Shown here: positions 1 to 7,823 of the stretch, in pieces
Layout: the number at the start of each line of letters is the position of its first letter
How positions within the stretch are numbered: the stretch's first letter is position 1
Assembly (NCBI GenBank): GCA_902496505.1
Contig: CABVBB010000077.1
Location: 1-8,022, forward strand
Direction: 5' to 3'
Length of the DNA: 8,022 nt
From: an uncultured Peptococcaceae bacterium
GTDB lineage: Bacteria; Bacillota; Peptococcia; Peptococcales; Peptococcaceae
Notes under the pieces: generated by a model
What the model was told of the DNA's origin: nothing
Seen by the model: the letters and a program-made list of their open reading frames with translations, nothing else
Databases searched by the model: none
Translations under genes and position numbers: made by a program

Positions 1-816
1 GTGATCTTTTCTCATCTGCATAATATCGACCTGCAAAGCCATATGATCGTCAAATTTATGAAAGATAAAGGCCGCAGCAAACTCTCTGAACAAGAATATG
101 CCTATCTTTTAGAAGCTGTCTACAGTCAGACAGACCGTTATCTGGGAAAATTCCTGCACTGCCTGGACGAAGGCTGGACGGTGATCATCCTCTCTGACCA
201 TGCAGCAGTGTGCCCTGAGCATATGCCTCATGCCCTAGGCGAGTGCATCGGCGTCAATGTTCGCGTGCTGCAAAAATTAGGCTATACAGCGCTCAAGCAC
301 GATGCTGACGGCAACGAGCTTTATGAGATCGACTGGACGCACACAAAGGCCATTGCCAACCGCGGCAATCACATTTATCTCAATATCAAAGGCCGCGACC
401 CGCACGGCATCATCGATCCCGCTGACCAATACGAGGTCGAGGAACAGCTTATGACCGATCTATACAACTACCGAGATGAAAAGACCGGTAAACGGGTCAT
501 CAGCTTAGCTCTGCGCAATAAAGACGGCGTGCTTTTAGGTCTCAGTGGACCTGAATGCGGCGACATCATCTACTTTGTTGCCGAAGGGTACAATATCGAC
601 CATGGTGACTGTCTGTCCACTACAGAGGGTTACGCGGGGACGTCCGTCAGCCCGCTTTTTATCGCCGCAGGTCCAGGCATCAAGAGCGGCTTTGAGACGA
701 AACGGCAGATCCGTCAGGTAGATGTAGCGCCGACAGTGGCCGTTCTTGGCGGTGTGCGTATGCCGGCCCAGTGTGAAGGTGCCCCCATCTATCAGATCCT
801 CAGTGAAGAATATTAA
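1..816 (+). CDS. Alkaline phosphatase superfamily phosphodiesterase, C-terminal part (5' end outside window)
   Basis: This is the last 271 residues of a metal-dependent phosphodiesterase/phosphatase of the type I phosphodiesterase/nucleotide pyrophosphatase group. The GTG at position 1 is not a start. The neighbouring paralogue has the same Val-Ile-Phe-Ser-His stretch in mid-protein, about 415 residues in, so most of the gene lies upstream. Counting from base 1, the visible metal ligands are D10 and H14 (IDLQSH), D66-H67 (SDHAAV) and H201 (DHGDC). These correspond to the second-half ligands of both metal sites in the family; the nucleophile Thr and first Asp are out of view. The C-terminus (VAPTVAVLGGVRMP, then a QCEGAP motif) closely matches the next gene. 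It ends 16 nt before that gene's start, so the two are probably co-transcribed. The substrate is unknown. Family assignment is firm; the exact activity is not. Confidence 0.85.
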   Translation: MIFSHLHNIDLQSHMIVKFMKDKGRSKLSEQEYAYLLEAVYSQTDRYLGKFLHCLDEGWTVIILSDHAAVCPEHMPHALGECIGVNVRVLQKLGYTALKHDADGNELYEIDWTHTKAIANRGNHIYLNIKGRDPHGIIDPADQYEVEEQLMTDLYNYRDEKTGKRVISLALRNKDGVLLGLSGPECGDIIYFVAEGYNIDHGDCLSTTEGYAGTSVSPLFIAAGPGIKSGFETKRQIRQVDVAPTVAVLGGVRMPAQCEGAPIYQILSEEY

Positions 817-832
817 AAGGAGCGATGCTATT

Positions 833-2869
833 ATGAAACGTCAAGCTTTGAGCCAAAAGATACTCTGCCTCGGCGTGGACGGTTTAGATCCCCGCTTGAC
901 GCGTAAGTATGTCGATGAAGGAAAAATGCCCCATGTCCAAGAGCTCATTGAGCGCGGCGCCTGCCGGTCAGACTTGGTCCTTTTGGGCGGCCATCCGACA
1001 GTCACACCGCCGATGTGGACCACGCTGGCGACAGGCTGCTATGCTAATGTGCACGGCATCACTGGTTTTTATCGTCTCGACCTAGAGCATGGCGATCTGG
1101 ATCAGGAAGCCTACAATCTCGATTCCCGCAACTGCCATGCAGAACCATTATGGAATGTTTTTGCTGAAGCGGGCAAAAAAACCTTGGTCTGGCACTGGCC
1201 TGGTTCCTCCTGGCCGCCCACCAGTGACAGCCCCAATCTCATGGTCGTCGATGGCACAGTTCCCGGCAGTGTCAATGTCTCCGCGCAGGTCGAAAAAGAA
1301 TTCTTCTTCATTGCCCGGCCAGACATCGAAGTGCCCAGTTTTATCCCTGCCGCTGCGCAAGATATCCAGGCGGCCTGTGTCATCGAAGATGTTCAAGTCG
1401 AGCGGGATGTTGCACCTGTGGGCTTTGAAGATAAAGGCCTGGGGACAATGGTCAGCGTGCCGCCTATCCGCAGCCTGATCATCGATACGTACCATCAAGG
1501 CCAATGGGGCTCCTTAGCAGCCAAGCAAAACGTCGCTGTTTCCTCCATCAAGCCCGCCAAAGGCTGGACAGCGGCACCAGAAGGTGCTTTGGAATGCGTC
1601 ATGCTGTTATCCAACGGCTATGTGCGCCGGCCGATCCTGATCCTGGCCAATGATGAAGGACAATATGACCGCATCGCTCTCTATACCTCCAAAAAAGACG
1701 CGGAGCCCTTATGCGTCATCCAGGCAGGTGAATTTAAACGGCAGATCCTGGACATCAGTTTGGTCGGTGACAAAGAAGTACCGGTCAACCGCAATATGGC
1801 TCTGCTGCAATTAGCCCCCGACGGCAGCAATATCCGTATGTGGGTCTCCAATGCAATGGATACCACCAATGATAACTTCTGGCATCCGCAATCGCTCTAT
1901 CATGAACTTGCTGCCCAAATCGGTTTCCCGCCGCCTACCTGCATGATCGGCAGCCAGGAAAAAGAATTGATCACCGATGTCATGCTGGCCAACTGGTACG
2001 CTATTGCCGACTACCAGGCCGCTGCCCTGCACTATATGATGGATGTAAAAGATGTTGACGTTATCTTCTCCCATTTCCATTCCGTGGATCTGCAATCCCA
2101 CCGTTTTATCCGCTATATGTATGATAAAGGGGAAAATGTTGTGCCGCCAGAACAGATCTGGCAGTATATGGAGGATGTTTATAAACAAGTCGATTATTAT
2201 GTCGCGCAGTTCATGCCCTATCTGGACCGCGGCTGGACCATTTTCCTCTTTAGCGACCATGCGCAGGTCTGCGGCCGGCAGCGCCCCTATGGGATGGGCG
2301 ACATTGTCGGCATCAATATCCCGGTCATGAAAGAACTTGGCTTCACTGTGCTCAAACGTGACGAAAACGGTCAAGAGATCGCCGAGATCGACTGGAGCAA
2401 GACGCGGGCTATTGCTTGGGGTGAGCAGCATATCTATCTCAATCTCATTGGCCGCACCGAGCATGGCATTGTCGATACTAAGGATCAATACGAATTAGAA
2501 GAAGAGATCATAACGGCGCTCTATGGCGTTAAGCATCCGGAAACCGGCAAACGCATCATTGCAGTGGCTTTGCGCAACAAAGATGCCGTTTTGCTTGGCC
2601 AGGGCGGTCCTGATGCCGGAGATATCCTCTACTGGGTCGCTGAAGGCTACAATTACGACCATGCTGATACCCTCTCCACAGCCTGGGGCGAAGCGCAAAC
2701 CAGTGTTTCCCCGATCTTTATCGCGGCAGGTCAAGGCATCAAGTCTGGCTATACCGATCGGGTCATCCGCCAAATTGATTTTGCGCCCACGGTAGCCGTG
2801 GTCGGCGGCGTCCGCATGCCGGAACAATGTGAAGGTGCGCCTGTCTATCAAATATTAGAAGACTATTAA
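833..2869 (+). CDS. Alkaline phosphatase superfamily phosphodiesterase/nucleotide pyrophosphatase-like hydrolase
   Basis: A complete 678-residue hydrolase, probably cytosolic since no signal peptide or membrane segment is visible. It should use two metal ions and a Thr nucleophile to cleave phosphate mono- or diesters. Visible residues, judged by family pattern: D16 (GVDGLDP), nucleophile T58 (PTVTPPMWTTLATG) followed by HGITGF at 74-79, and D475-H476 (FSDHAQ) for one metal; D419 and H423 (VDLQSH) and H610 (YDHAD) for the other. Residues about 140-400 form a large insertion between the two halves of the active site, as in longer family members. The ATG at 833 is chosen because AAAGGAG sits 10 nt upstream and the protein there opens with the family's beta strand (KILCLGVDG). 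An in-frame ATG at 746 would extend back into the preceding gene. It is a tandem paralogue of the preceding gene. A strong terminator follows. Phosphonate, nucleotide or sugar-phosphate esters are all possible substrates. Confidence 0.88.
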   Translation: MKRQALSQKILCLGVDGLDPRLTRKYVDEGKMPHVQELIERGACRSDLVLLGGHPTVTPPMWTTLATGCYANVHGITGFYRLDLEHGDLDQEAYNLDSRNCHAEPLWNVFAEAGKKTLVWHWPGSSWPPTSDSPNLMVVDGTVPGSVNVSAQVEKEFFFIARPDIEVPSFIPAAAQDIQAACVIEDVQVERDVAPVGFEDKGLGTMVSVPPIRSLIIDTYHQGQWGSLAAKQNVAVSSIKPAKGWTAAPEGALECVMLLSNGYVRRPILILANDEGQYDRIALYTSKKDAEPLCVIQAGEFKRQILDISLVGDKEVPVNRNMALLQLAPDGSNIRMWVSNAMDTTNDNFWHPQSLYHELAAQIGFPPPTCMIGSQEKELITDVMLANWYAIADYQAAALHYMMDVKDVDVIFSHFHSVDLQSHRFIRYMYDKGENVVPPEQIWQYMEDVYKQVDYYVAQFMPYLDRGWTIFLFSDHAQVCGRQRPYGMGDIVGINIPVMKELGFTVLKRDENGQEIAEIDWSKTRAIAWGEQHIYLNLIGRTEHGIVDTKDQYELEEEIITALYGVKHPETGKRIIAVALRNKDAVLLGQGGPDAGDILYWVAEGYNYDHADTLSTAWGEAQTSVSPIFIAAGQGIKSGYTDRVIRQIDFAPTVAVVGGVRMPEQCEGAPVYQILEDY

Positions 2870-2895
2870 AAAATAAAGCAGATCGATTGCAGCAG

Positions 2896-2930
2896 GTGGG
2901 GAAGCCTGCCGAACGGCTTCCCCACGTTTT
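2896..2930 (+). terminator. Intrinsic terminator closing the phosphodiesterase pair
   Basis: A perfect 11-bp stem (GTGGGGAAGCC at 2896-2906 with GGCTTCCCCAC at 2915-2925) around an 8-nt loop is followed by GTTTT. It lies 26 nt after the phosphodiesterase stop codon and separates that unit from the permease gene, although partial read-through is possible. Confidence 0.9.
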
Positions 2931-2994
2931 AATTAGAATGATAGTTTAGATCCTTCTGAGCCATCTCACTAAGAGATGAAAGGAGACGATACTC

Positions 2995-4434
2995 ATGAAA
3001 GTAGCTAATACTAAACGATTTTATTTGGACTTCGGCATCATTATTCTTCTCATGTTCGGCTTCGGTTTTTTGCCGCCTATTGCCCCCATCACAGCGCAAG
3101 GGATGCGTGTCATTGGTATCCTGTTAGCCTGTATCTATGCTTGGACCATCGGTTCCTCTGTCTGGCCCTCCTTGTTGGCGCTTTTAGCCCTGGGCTTTAT
3201 GCCCGGTAATACCGTAACGACCGTTTTTGTCAGTGCCTTTGGCAATCAGACGCTGCTCATGGTGCTCTTCTGCCTGATCTTCTGCAGCTGCGTCGAAAAA
3301 AGTGGTCTGCTTTCTGTAGTCGCTGATTATATCCTAACGCGCAAATTTGCCAAAAAAGGTCCCTGGTGGCTGGCCTTTGCCTTCTTTACCGCCGCCTGTG
3401 TTGCCAGTATGCTTTGCTCCTCCATTGCCGTAACGATCTTTCTCTGGACGATCTTTTACGACGTCGTTGAGCAGTTGGGGCTCAAGAAAAAAAGTCCCTA
3501 TGTCGCTATTGTTATGGTCGGCATCACGATCATGGCCTATTTGGGCAACTCCGTACTGCCCTTTGGTGCATTCCTGCAAATCGGCATCGCCGTCATGACG
3601 GCCGTCAATCCGCAGTTTGTGATGAATTATCTGGCGTATTCCACGCTGGCCTTGATTTTGTGCGTCGTCATGCTGCCAGTGCTCACCGGATTTTTCAAAC
3701 TGATCTGTCCTAAGTTTGACTATGATGCCGTAACCACGATCGTTAAAAATGAACGTGTCCAGATGAATCTCAAACAAAAGCTGGTCCTTTTGAACGTGAT
3801 CCTGGTCTCTCTTTTGATGATGGCGCCCAGCTTTTTGCCAAAAGGCACAGCTTTATACGCCTTTATCGGCAATTTCGGTGTTATCGGCGGCATGTGTGCG
3901 GCTTCCGTCTTAATGATGGTCATCGTTATTGGCGGCGAAACCTTGGGTGATATCGTCGAAGGTATGCGCAAGAGCATCCCTTGGGATATGTACTTCCTGC
4001 TGGCAGCGGCGCTGTCGCTGTCCACTGCCATCACAGCAGAAGGCACCGGCGTCGGACCTTTCCTCAAAATCGTCTGCGCACCGCTGTTAGCAGACAAAAA
4101 TGCCTTCATCTTCCTTGCGATCTTGGTCTTGATCGGCGCAGTCGTTACCAACTGCCTCAATAACATCGTTACGCTGACGCTGCTTATCCCGACCAGTTTG
4201 GCGTTTGCGGCTGCCTATGGTGTCAGTGGTCAATTTTTAGTCGCAGTCTTTGCCATAATCCTCTATCAAGGCGTTGTCCTGCCTTCTGGTTCTGTTATGG
4301 GTGCTATGCTTCATGGCAACAAAGACTGGCTGACACCAGGTCAGATCTACAAATATGCCAGCTTAGGCGAACTGATCTTAGCTTTGTCCATGATCATCGT
4401 TGGGCTGCCGATTGGACTATACTTGCTGTTTTAA
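2995..4434 (+). CDS. DASS/SLC13-family anion permease
   Basis: A 479-residue inner-membrane transporter, mostly hydrophobic, with roughly 11-13 membrane segments or re-entrant hairpins. The layout resembles divalent anion:sodium symporters (di-/tricarboxylates, sulfate). Two internally related halves each carry a motif in the place of the family's Ser-Asn-Thr signature: S142-S143 followed by IAVT, and N389-N390 followed by IVT. The family-like C-terminal stretch VVLPSGSVMGAM is near residues 425-436. The first motif is non-canonical, so substrate and coupling ion cannot be assigned. The ATG at 2995 has AAAGGAG 9 nt upstream. The gene lies between two terminators, so it has its own promoter or depends on read-through; no convincing promoter is visible in the 60-nt gap. 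Its position next to two phosphodiesterases hints that it imports a related anion, but this is only inference from context. Confidence 0.8.
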   Translation: MKVANTKRFYLDFGIIILLMFGFGFLPPIAPITAQGMRVIGILLACIYAWTIGSSVWPSLLALLALGFMPGNTVTTVFVSAFGNQTLLMVLFCLIFCSCVEKSGLLSVVADYILTRKFAKKGPWWLAFAFFTAACVASMLCSSIAVTIFLWTIFYDVVEQLGLKKKSPYVAIVMVGITIMAYLGNSVLPFGAFLQIGIAVMTAVNPQFVMNYLAYSTLALILCVVMLPVLTGFFKLICPKFDYDAVTTIVKNERVQMNLKQKLVLLNVILVSLLMMAPSFLPKGTALYAFIGNFGVIGGMCAASVLMMVIVIGGETLGDIVEGMRKSIPWDMYFLLAAALSLSTAITAEGTGVGPFLKIVCAPLLADKNAFIFLAILVLIGAVVTNCLNNIVTLTLLIPTSLAFAAAYGVSGQFLVAVFAIILYQGVVLPSGSVMGAMLHGNKDWLTPGQIYKYASLGELILALSMIIVGLPIGLYLLF

Positions 4435-4444
4435 AATACGATTC

Positions 4445-4483
4445 AAAAGCAGTCTGTCACTTTTTGGGACAGGCTGCTTTTTT
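4445..4483 (+). terminator. Intrinsic terminator after the permease gene
   Basis: A 14-bp stem with one G-T wobble (4445-4458 with 4468-4481) and a 9-nt loop runs into a T6 tract (4478-4483). It starts 10 nt after the permease stop. A small CCCGCTGCGGG dyad at 4487-4497, with T6 a few bases beyond, may add a weak second stop signal. Confidence 0.88.
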
Positions 4484-4560
4484 ATGCCCGCTGCGGGGGA
4501 CTTTTTTCACTGAATAGTTTGCACGCCTTGGGGCAAATTATAGCCAAAGGAGTGATAAAG

Positions 4561-5229
4561 ATGTTCAAACACGAAAAACGTTACTTACAGCCTGTTCATG
4601 TCGACCGTCCCAATCCTAATTATGCTGCCCTTCTGCAAGAGCAGCTCGGCGGTCCCCAGGGTGAGCTCAAAAGCGCCCTGCAGTATCTGTCCCAAAGCAT
4701 GCGCATCAAAGACCAAGAGATCAAAGACCTCTTTCTCGACATCGCCGCCGAAGAACTCTGCCATTTAGAAATGGTCGCCGCCACCGTCAATATGCTCAAC
4801 GGCCACCATATCGACGCCGAGCACGCCACTGTCGGCAATGTCGAAGCCCACGTGCTCACCGGTCTCACCCCCATGCTTGCTAATGCCAGCGGCTACCTCT
4901 GGACAGCTGCCTACGTCAACGAGACCGGCGACCTGGCTGCTGATCTGCTCTCCAATATCGCCGCTGAACAGCGCGCCAAAGTCGTTTACCAATACCTCTA
5001 CCGTCAGATCGATGACAAAGGCGTCCGCGAGACCATCGACTTCTTGCTCAACCGCGAAGAAGCCCACAACACCATGTTCCGCGAAGCCTTCAACCGCATC
5101 CAAAACAGCAACGGCTCCCAACAAGACTGGGGCGTCACCGAAGACTCCCGCGTCTACTTCGATCTCTCCACCCCTGGCGGCCAATCCTTCGACCCCGCCA
5201 AAAAACAACCGCCGCAGTTCAATATCTAA
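4561..5229 (+). CDS. Manganese catalase (CotJC-like, short form)
   Basis: A 222-residue non-haem catalase that should disproportionate hydrogen peroxide at a dinuclear manganese centre. All five ligands are recognisable in a ferritin-like four-helix pattern: E35 (GGPQGELKSAL), E65 and H68 (AAEELCHLE), E136 (AAEQRA) and H169 (REEAHN). The N-terminus resembles spore-coat CotJC proteins, and the length falls between those (about 190) and the larger Lactobacillus-type enzyme (about 266). The ATG at 4561 is chosen because AAAGGAG sits 8 nt upstream; a TTG at 4519 lies before that site. The codons are strongly C-ending, especially near the 3' end, which fits high expression. The gene stands alone between terminators, so it is probably monocistronic. 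No signal peptide is visible, so cytosolic peroxide defence is most likely. Confidence 0.9.
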   Translation: MFKHEKRYLQPVHVDRPNPNYAALLQEQLGGPQGELKSALQYLSQSMRIKDQEIKDLFLDIAAEELCHLEMVAATVNMLNGHHIDAEHATVGNVEAHVLTGLTPMLANASGYLWTAAYVNETGDLAADLLSNIAAEQRAKVVYQYLYRQIDDKGVRETIDFLLNREEAHNTMFREAFNRIQNSNGSQQDWGVTEDSRVYFDLSTPGGQSFDPAKKQPPQFNI

Positions 5230-5235
5230 ACAGCT

Positions 5236-5269
5236 AAAAAAGAGCCCCTCACCAAGGAAGGGCTCTTTT
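5236..5269. terminator. Bidirectional intrinsic terminator
   Basis: Left arm AAAAGAGCCC (5238-5247) pairs perfectly with GGGCTCTTTT (5260-5269). On the + strand it ends in T4 and terminates the catalase gene 6 nt after its stop. On the - strand the same hairpin ends in T6, so it could also stop transcripts coming leftward through the recombinase gene. Confidence 0.85.
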
Positions 5270-5298
5270 GCATTTTCGGCTGACAGCAGGGGTATAAG
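5268..5298 (+). promoter_or_regulatory. Weak candidate promoter for the recombinase gene
   Basis: TTGCAT (5268-5273) and TATAAG (5293-5298) lie upstream of the recombinase, but the 19-bp spacing is long and the -35 box overlaps the terminator. No better candidate is visible between the terminator and the ribosome binding site. Confidence 0.25.
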
Positions 5299-5302
5299 AT
5301 AA

Positions 5303-5953
<651 letters not shown>

Positions 5954-5975
5954 AAAAAATATAAAGACTATAATC

Positions 5976-5992
5976 TGTAAAGGTGTACTTTT
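5976..5992 (+). repeat. Left 17-bp inverted repeat of the putative invertible segment
   Basis: TGTAAAGGTGTACTTTT is the exact reverse complement of 6103-6119. It contains an imperfect internal dyad (AAAG, 5 nt, CTTT) of the kind expected where a serine recombinase dimer binds. It begins 22 nt after the recombinase stop. Outside the exact core the similarity to the right copy decays to scattered matches, so 17 bp is the firm limit. Confidence 0.88.
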
Positions 5993-6024
5993 GCGAATTA
6001 TGGCCTTTATGCTCTAATAGGTAA

Positions 6025-6053
6025 ATTATACCGTGATATGGCTAATTTTTCAA
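6025..6053 (-). promoter_or_regulatory. Strong sigma-70-type promoter reading leftward inside the invertible segment
   Basis: On the - strand, TTGAAA (6053-6048) is followed by exactly 17 bp and a perfect TATAAT (6030-6025). Transcription should begin near 6018 and run left, across the left repeat and into the 3' end of the recombinase gene as antisense. It is the best promoter match I found in the window. Confidence 0.85.
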
Positions 6054-6102
6054 GCATTGTGCGAATTTTTTCGTATATTTTAGAGGCCAACAGCCCGTTT
6101 GT

Positions 6103-6119
6103 AAAAGTACACCTTTACA
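6103..6119 (-). repeat. Right 17-bp inverted repeat of the putative invertible segment
   Basis: AAAAGTACACCTTTACA is the exact reverse complement of 5976-5992. It lies 186 nt before the first secreted-protein gene. A transcript from the inverted promoter would cross it before entering that gene's leader. Confidence 0.88.
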
Positions 6120-6305
6120 AATTTTAAAGATAGACGTCGTTATAGATCACTGATGACTGGCGTTTCTACTGCTGCTAATGGGGGTGACATGTTAAAAAGC
6201 ATACAGCCAAGCGCCTGAATGATCCTGCGGCAAAGCGATATGACCAAACGCTCTGATCAGCTGCCCTGGGCAGAAAAAATTTAATTTATATGGAGGGAAA
6301 GAAAG
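6120..6305 (+). other. Non-coding leader between the switch and the secreted-protein operon
   Basis: No gene of normal size is present. Possible RNA structure includes GGCGTTT (6159-6165) pairing with AAGCGCC (6209-6215) with one wobble, an inner ATGTT/AGCAT hairpin (6189-6193 with 6198-6202), and a CTGCC/GGCAG hairpin (6261-6273) 18 nt before the ribosome binding site. Two mini-ORFs read + : 9 codons at 6189-6218 behind a GGGGGTGA site, and 21 codons at 6219-6284 starting immediately after the first stop. Neither resembles a protein I know. The operon's ribosome binding site GGAGGG is at 6292-6297. No convincing fixed + strand promoter is visible. Confidence 0.5.
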
Positions 6306-7823
6306 ATGAAAAAACGTTTTTTGTGCCTGCTGACGGCTCTCTGCCTGACGCTTATTCTGGGCCCAGCCGCCTTTGCGGCAGAAGCTGAGGAACCCATTAC
6401 CATTATGGCACACGGTGAAGAGATCCCTATCCCGACCTGGGAAACGATCCAGGCAGATCTGGCAGCTATGCCGATGCTGCTTAATGAATTACAGCCAGAT
6501 GCCAATGGGGTCTATCACATCACAAGTGAAGCTGATTTTGCCAGCATCCCAGCTTCAGTTTGGATCGCTGATAAGACATTTGAATTAGACTGTGATCTGG
6601 ATTTGACCAAGCTGGCAGCACCTGCAGAATGGGGCGGTTATATCCCTTATTTTAAAGGAACACTGAACGGTAATGGGCACACTATCAGTGGGTTTCCCAA
6701 CAACACCTATTTCATTTATCATATGATCGGCGGCAATATCAAGGGGATGACTCTTGACCTTAATGGGACAAATGCCGGTGCGCTGGTCTTTATGCCCGCA
6801 GCGGATGATCAAACCCCCATCAAAACAGTGTTGGATTCGATAACCGTTACGGGGTCTGTGACCCTGACCAGCTCCGATCAGTCCAACTATTCGCCTTTCA
6901 TCTATTGCAGCGGCAAAGGCGGGCTGGAAATGCGGAATTGTACAAATGAAGCTGTGATCGATGGCAATATCTATGGCAGCATTTTTTACGGTTATTGTCC
7001 GCTGTATACCACGGCCAATGGCACTGCGGATACAAAGTATGTTTTCGATAGCTGCACAAACACAGCAGATGTCACGCTTAAATATGCGGCTATGTTCTTT
7101 GGCAACCCCTCTGGTATCGAAGCTGCCCTGCAAAGTGGAAATCTCGTTGTTGAGGTGACGAATTGTACTAACACAGGAGAAATCCGCGGGATCAATTCTT
7201 CACACTATTTCGCGCCATCGCTTAACAGTGCAGATTTGACCGGCCAGATGCAGACAAAAGAGCAGGCGATACAAGATGCTAACCAAGGGCTGGCTGCTGG
7301 CCAATTAACCGTCGGTGAGAGACCAGAGAATTTCACGTATACGATCACTAGCGATAAAACGATCATCATCAACGCCCCGAGTAATGACAGCAATATCGCT
7401 TATTATGTGGTCTCGGTAGGCTCTTATTGTCAGATGTATGCACCTGATCAAAAACTTTACGGCGGCACAGATCGTTATGCTGTTACTGAAAAGATTACAG
7501 CCAGCGCGCTGCAAAAGAAAGGTACAGCTGCCTTAAAATATTATGGTATTGCTGATGCCGACTACGGTAGTGCAGGTACGTCCATCAGATGTACCAATAA
7601 AGAAGGCGGCCGGGCAATTTATACGACTCGCCAAAACGAGGGTGAGGTCTATTATACGCTCAAGCCACTGGATGAATTGGCAGACGGTAAATATCAACGG
7701 TATGCCTATATGGAAAACGGTCACCCAATGTCAGGCTGCCAAGCGCCTGCTTTCGTTGATGTGACGGCATTTGATAAGGACGACCATGTTGTGGGCTTTG
7801 CAAAGGAGGGAACTGTACAATGA
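6306..7823 (+). CDS. Secreted beta-helix-type repeat protein
   Basis: A 505-residue exported protein that I cannot name. A classical signal peptide covers residues 1-24 (MKKR, a hydrophobic core, then GPAAFA before the cut), with no lipobox. GGAGGG lies 8 nt before the ATG. Residues about 60-300 look like a right-handed beta-helix (pectin-lyase-like or GLUG-like): FKGTLNGNGHTISGF is the usual opening coil, and three coils carry a Cys-Thr-Asn motif at C212 (RNCTNEA), C250 (DSCTNTA) and C287 (TNCTNTG), 37-38 residues apart. The C-terminal part (about 340-505) is a different, probably beta-rich domain. No LPXTG, S-layer homology domain or other wall anchor is seen, and no enzymatic active site stands out. 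An adhesin or surface-structure role fits the family style. Expression probably depends on the upstream invertible promoter. It overlaps the next gene by ATGA. Confidence 0.82.
   Translation: MKKRFLCLLTALCLTLILGPAAFAAEAEEPITIMAHGEEIPIPTWETIQADLAAMPMLLNELQPDANGVYHITSEADFASIPASVWIADKTFELDCDLDLTKLAAPAEWGGYIPYFKGTLNGNGHTISGFPNNTYFIYHMIGGNIKGMTLDLNGTNAGALVFMPAADDQTPIKTVLDSITVTGSVTLTSSDQSNYSPFIYCSGKGGLEMRNCTNEAVIDGNIYGSIFYGYCPLYTTANGTADTKYVFDSCTNTADVTLKYAAMFFGNPSGIEAALQSGNLVVEVTNCTNTGEIRGINSSHYFAPSLNSADLTGQMQTKEQAIQDANQGLAAGQLTVGERPENFTYTITSDKTIIINAPSNDSNIAYYVVSVGSYCQMYAPDQKLYGGTDRYAVTEKITASALQKKGTAALKYYGIADADYGSAGTSIRCTNKEGGRAIYTTRQNEGEVYYTLKPLDELADGKYQRYAYMENGHPMSGCQAPAFVDVTAFDKDDHVVGFAKEGTVQ

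Larger units (their letters stand above)
5976..6119. promoter_or_regulatory. Putative invertible promoter segment (phase-variation switch)
   Basis: This 144-bp element consists of two perfect 17-bp inverted repeats around 110 bp of AT-rich non-coding DNA. It sits directly downstream of a serine recombinase gene and upstream of a secreted-protein operon. Its one strong promoter is on the - strand in this copy. Reflection about the centre (x becomes 12095 minus x) would put the -35 at 6042-6047 and the -10 at 6065-6070 on the + strand, driving the gene at 6306 with a leader of about 230 nt. No comparable + strand promoter exists in the present orientation, so this copy is predicted OFF. The architecture is seen directly; the inversion is inferred. 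An octamer TGCGAATT occurs twice inside in direct orientation (5992-5999, 6060-6067). Confidence 0.82.

Noticed and set aside
746..832. In-frame upstream ATG extending the second phosphodiesterase by 29 residues.
   Set aside because: It lies inside the preceding coding region, lacks a ribosome binding site and adds residues unlike the family; the ATG at 833 has AAAGGAG at proper spacing.
1811..2488. Long open frame on the - strand within the phosphodiesterase gene (and similar ones opposite the catalase and recombinase genes).
   Set aside because: These mirror the codon bias of strong + strand genes, have no ribosome binding site I can see and resemble no known family.
5969..5974. TATAAT on the + strand just before the left repeat.
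   Set aside because: No acceptable -35 box lies 16-18 bp upstream (the region is a run of A), so it is unlikely to be a working promoter.
6051..6079. Possible rightward promoter in the present orientation, with TATATT at 6074-6079.
   Set aside because: The hexamer 17 bp upstream (CAAGCA) matches the -35 consensus poorly, so at most weak basal activity is expected.
5976..6119. The 17-bp repeats as a long terminator hairpin for the recombinase gene.
   Set aside because: The arms are 110 bp apart with no U-tract after the second arm, and they enclose a strong promoter. Recombination sites explain them better.
6189..6273. Resemblance to a c-di-GMP (GEMM-I) riboswitch: GGCAAAGC followed by a purine-rich stretch and CAGCTGCCC.
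   Set aside because: The upstream GGCAAACC-type segment and GNRA-capped stem of the GEMM-I core are not convincingly present. A covariance-model scan would decide it; the visible match is only short words.
6154..6273. TGACTGGCG and CCCTGGGCA words reminiscent of the ZTP (pfl) riboswitch.
   Set aside because: The words are about 100 nt apart without the intervening conserved helices, and the downstream genes have nothing to do with purine or folate metabolism.
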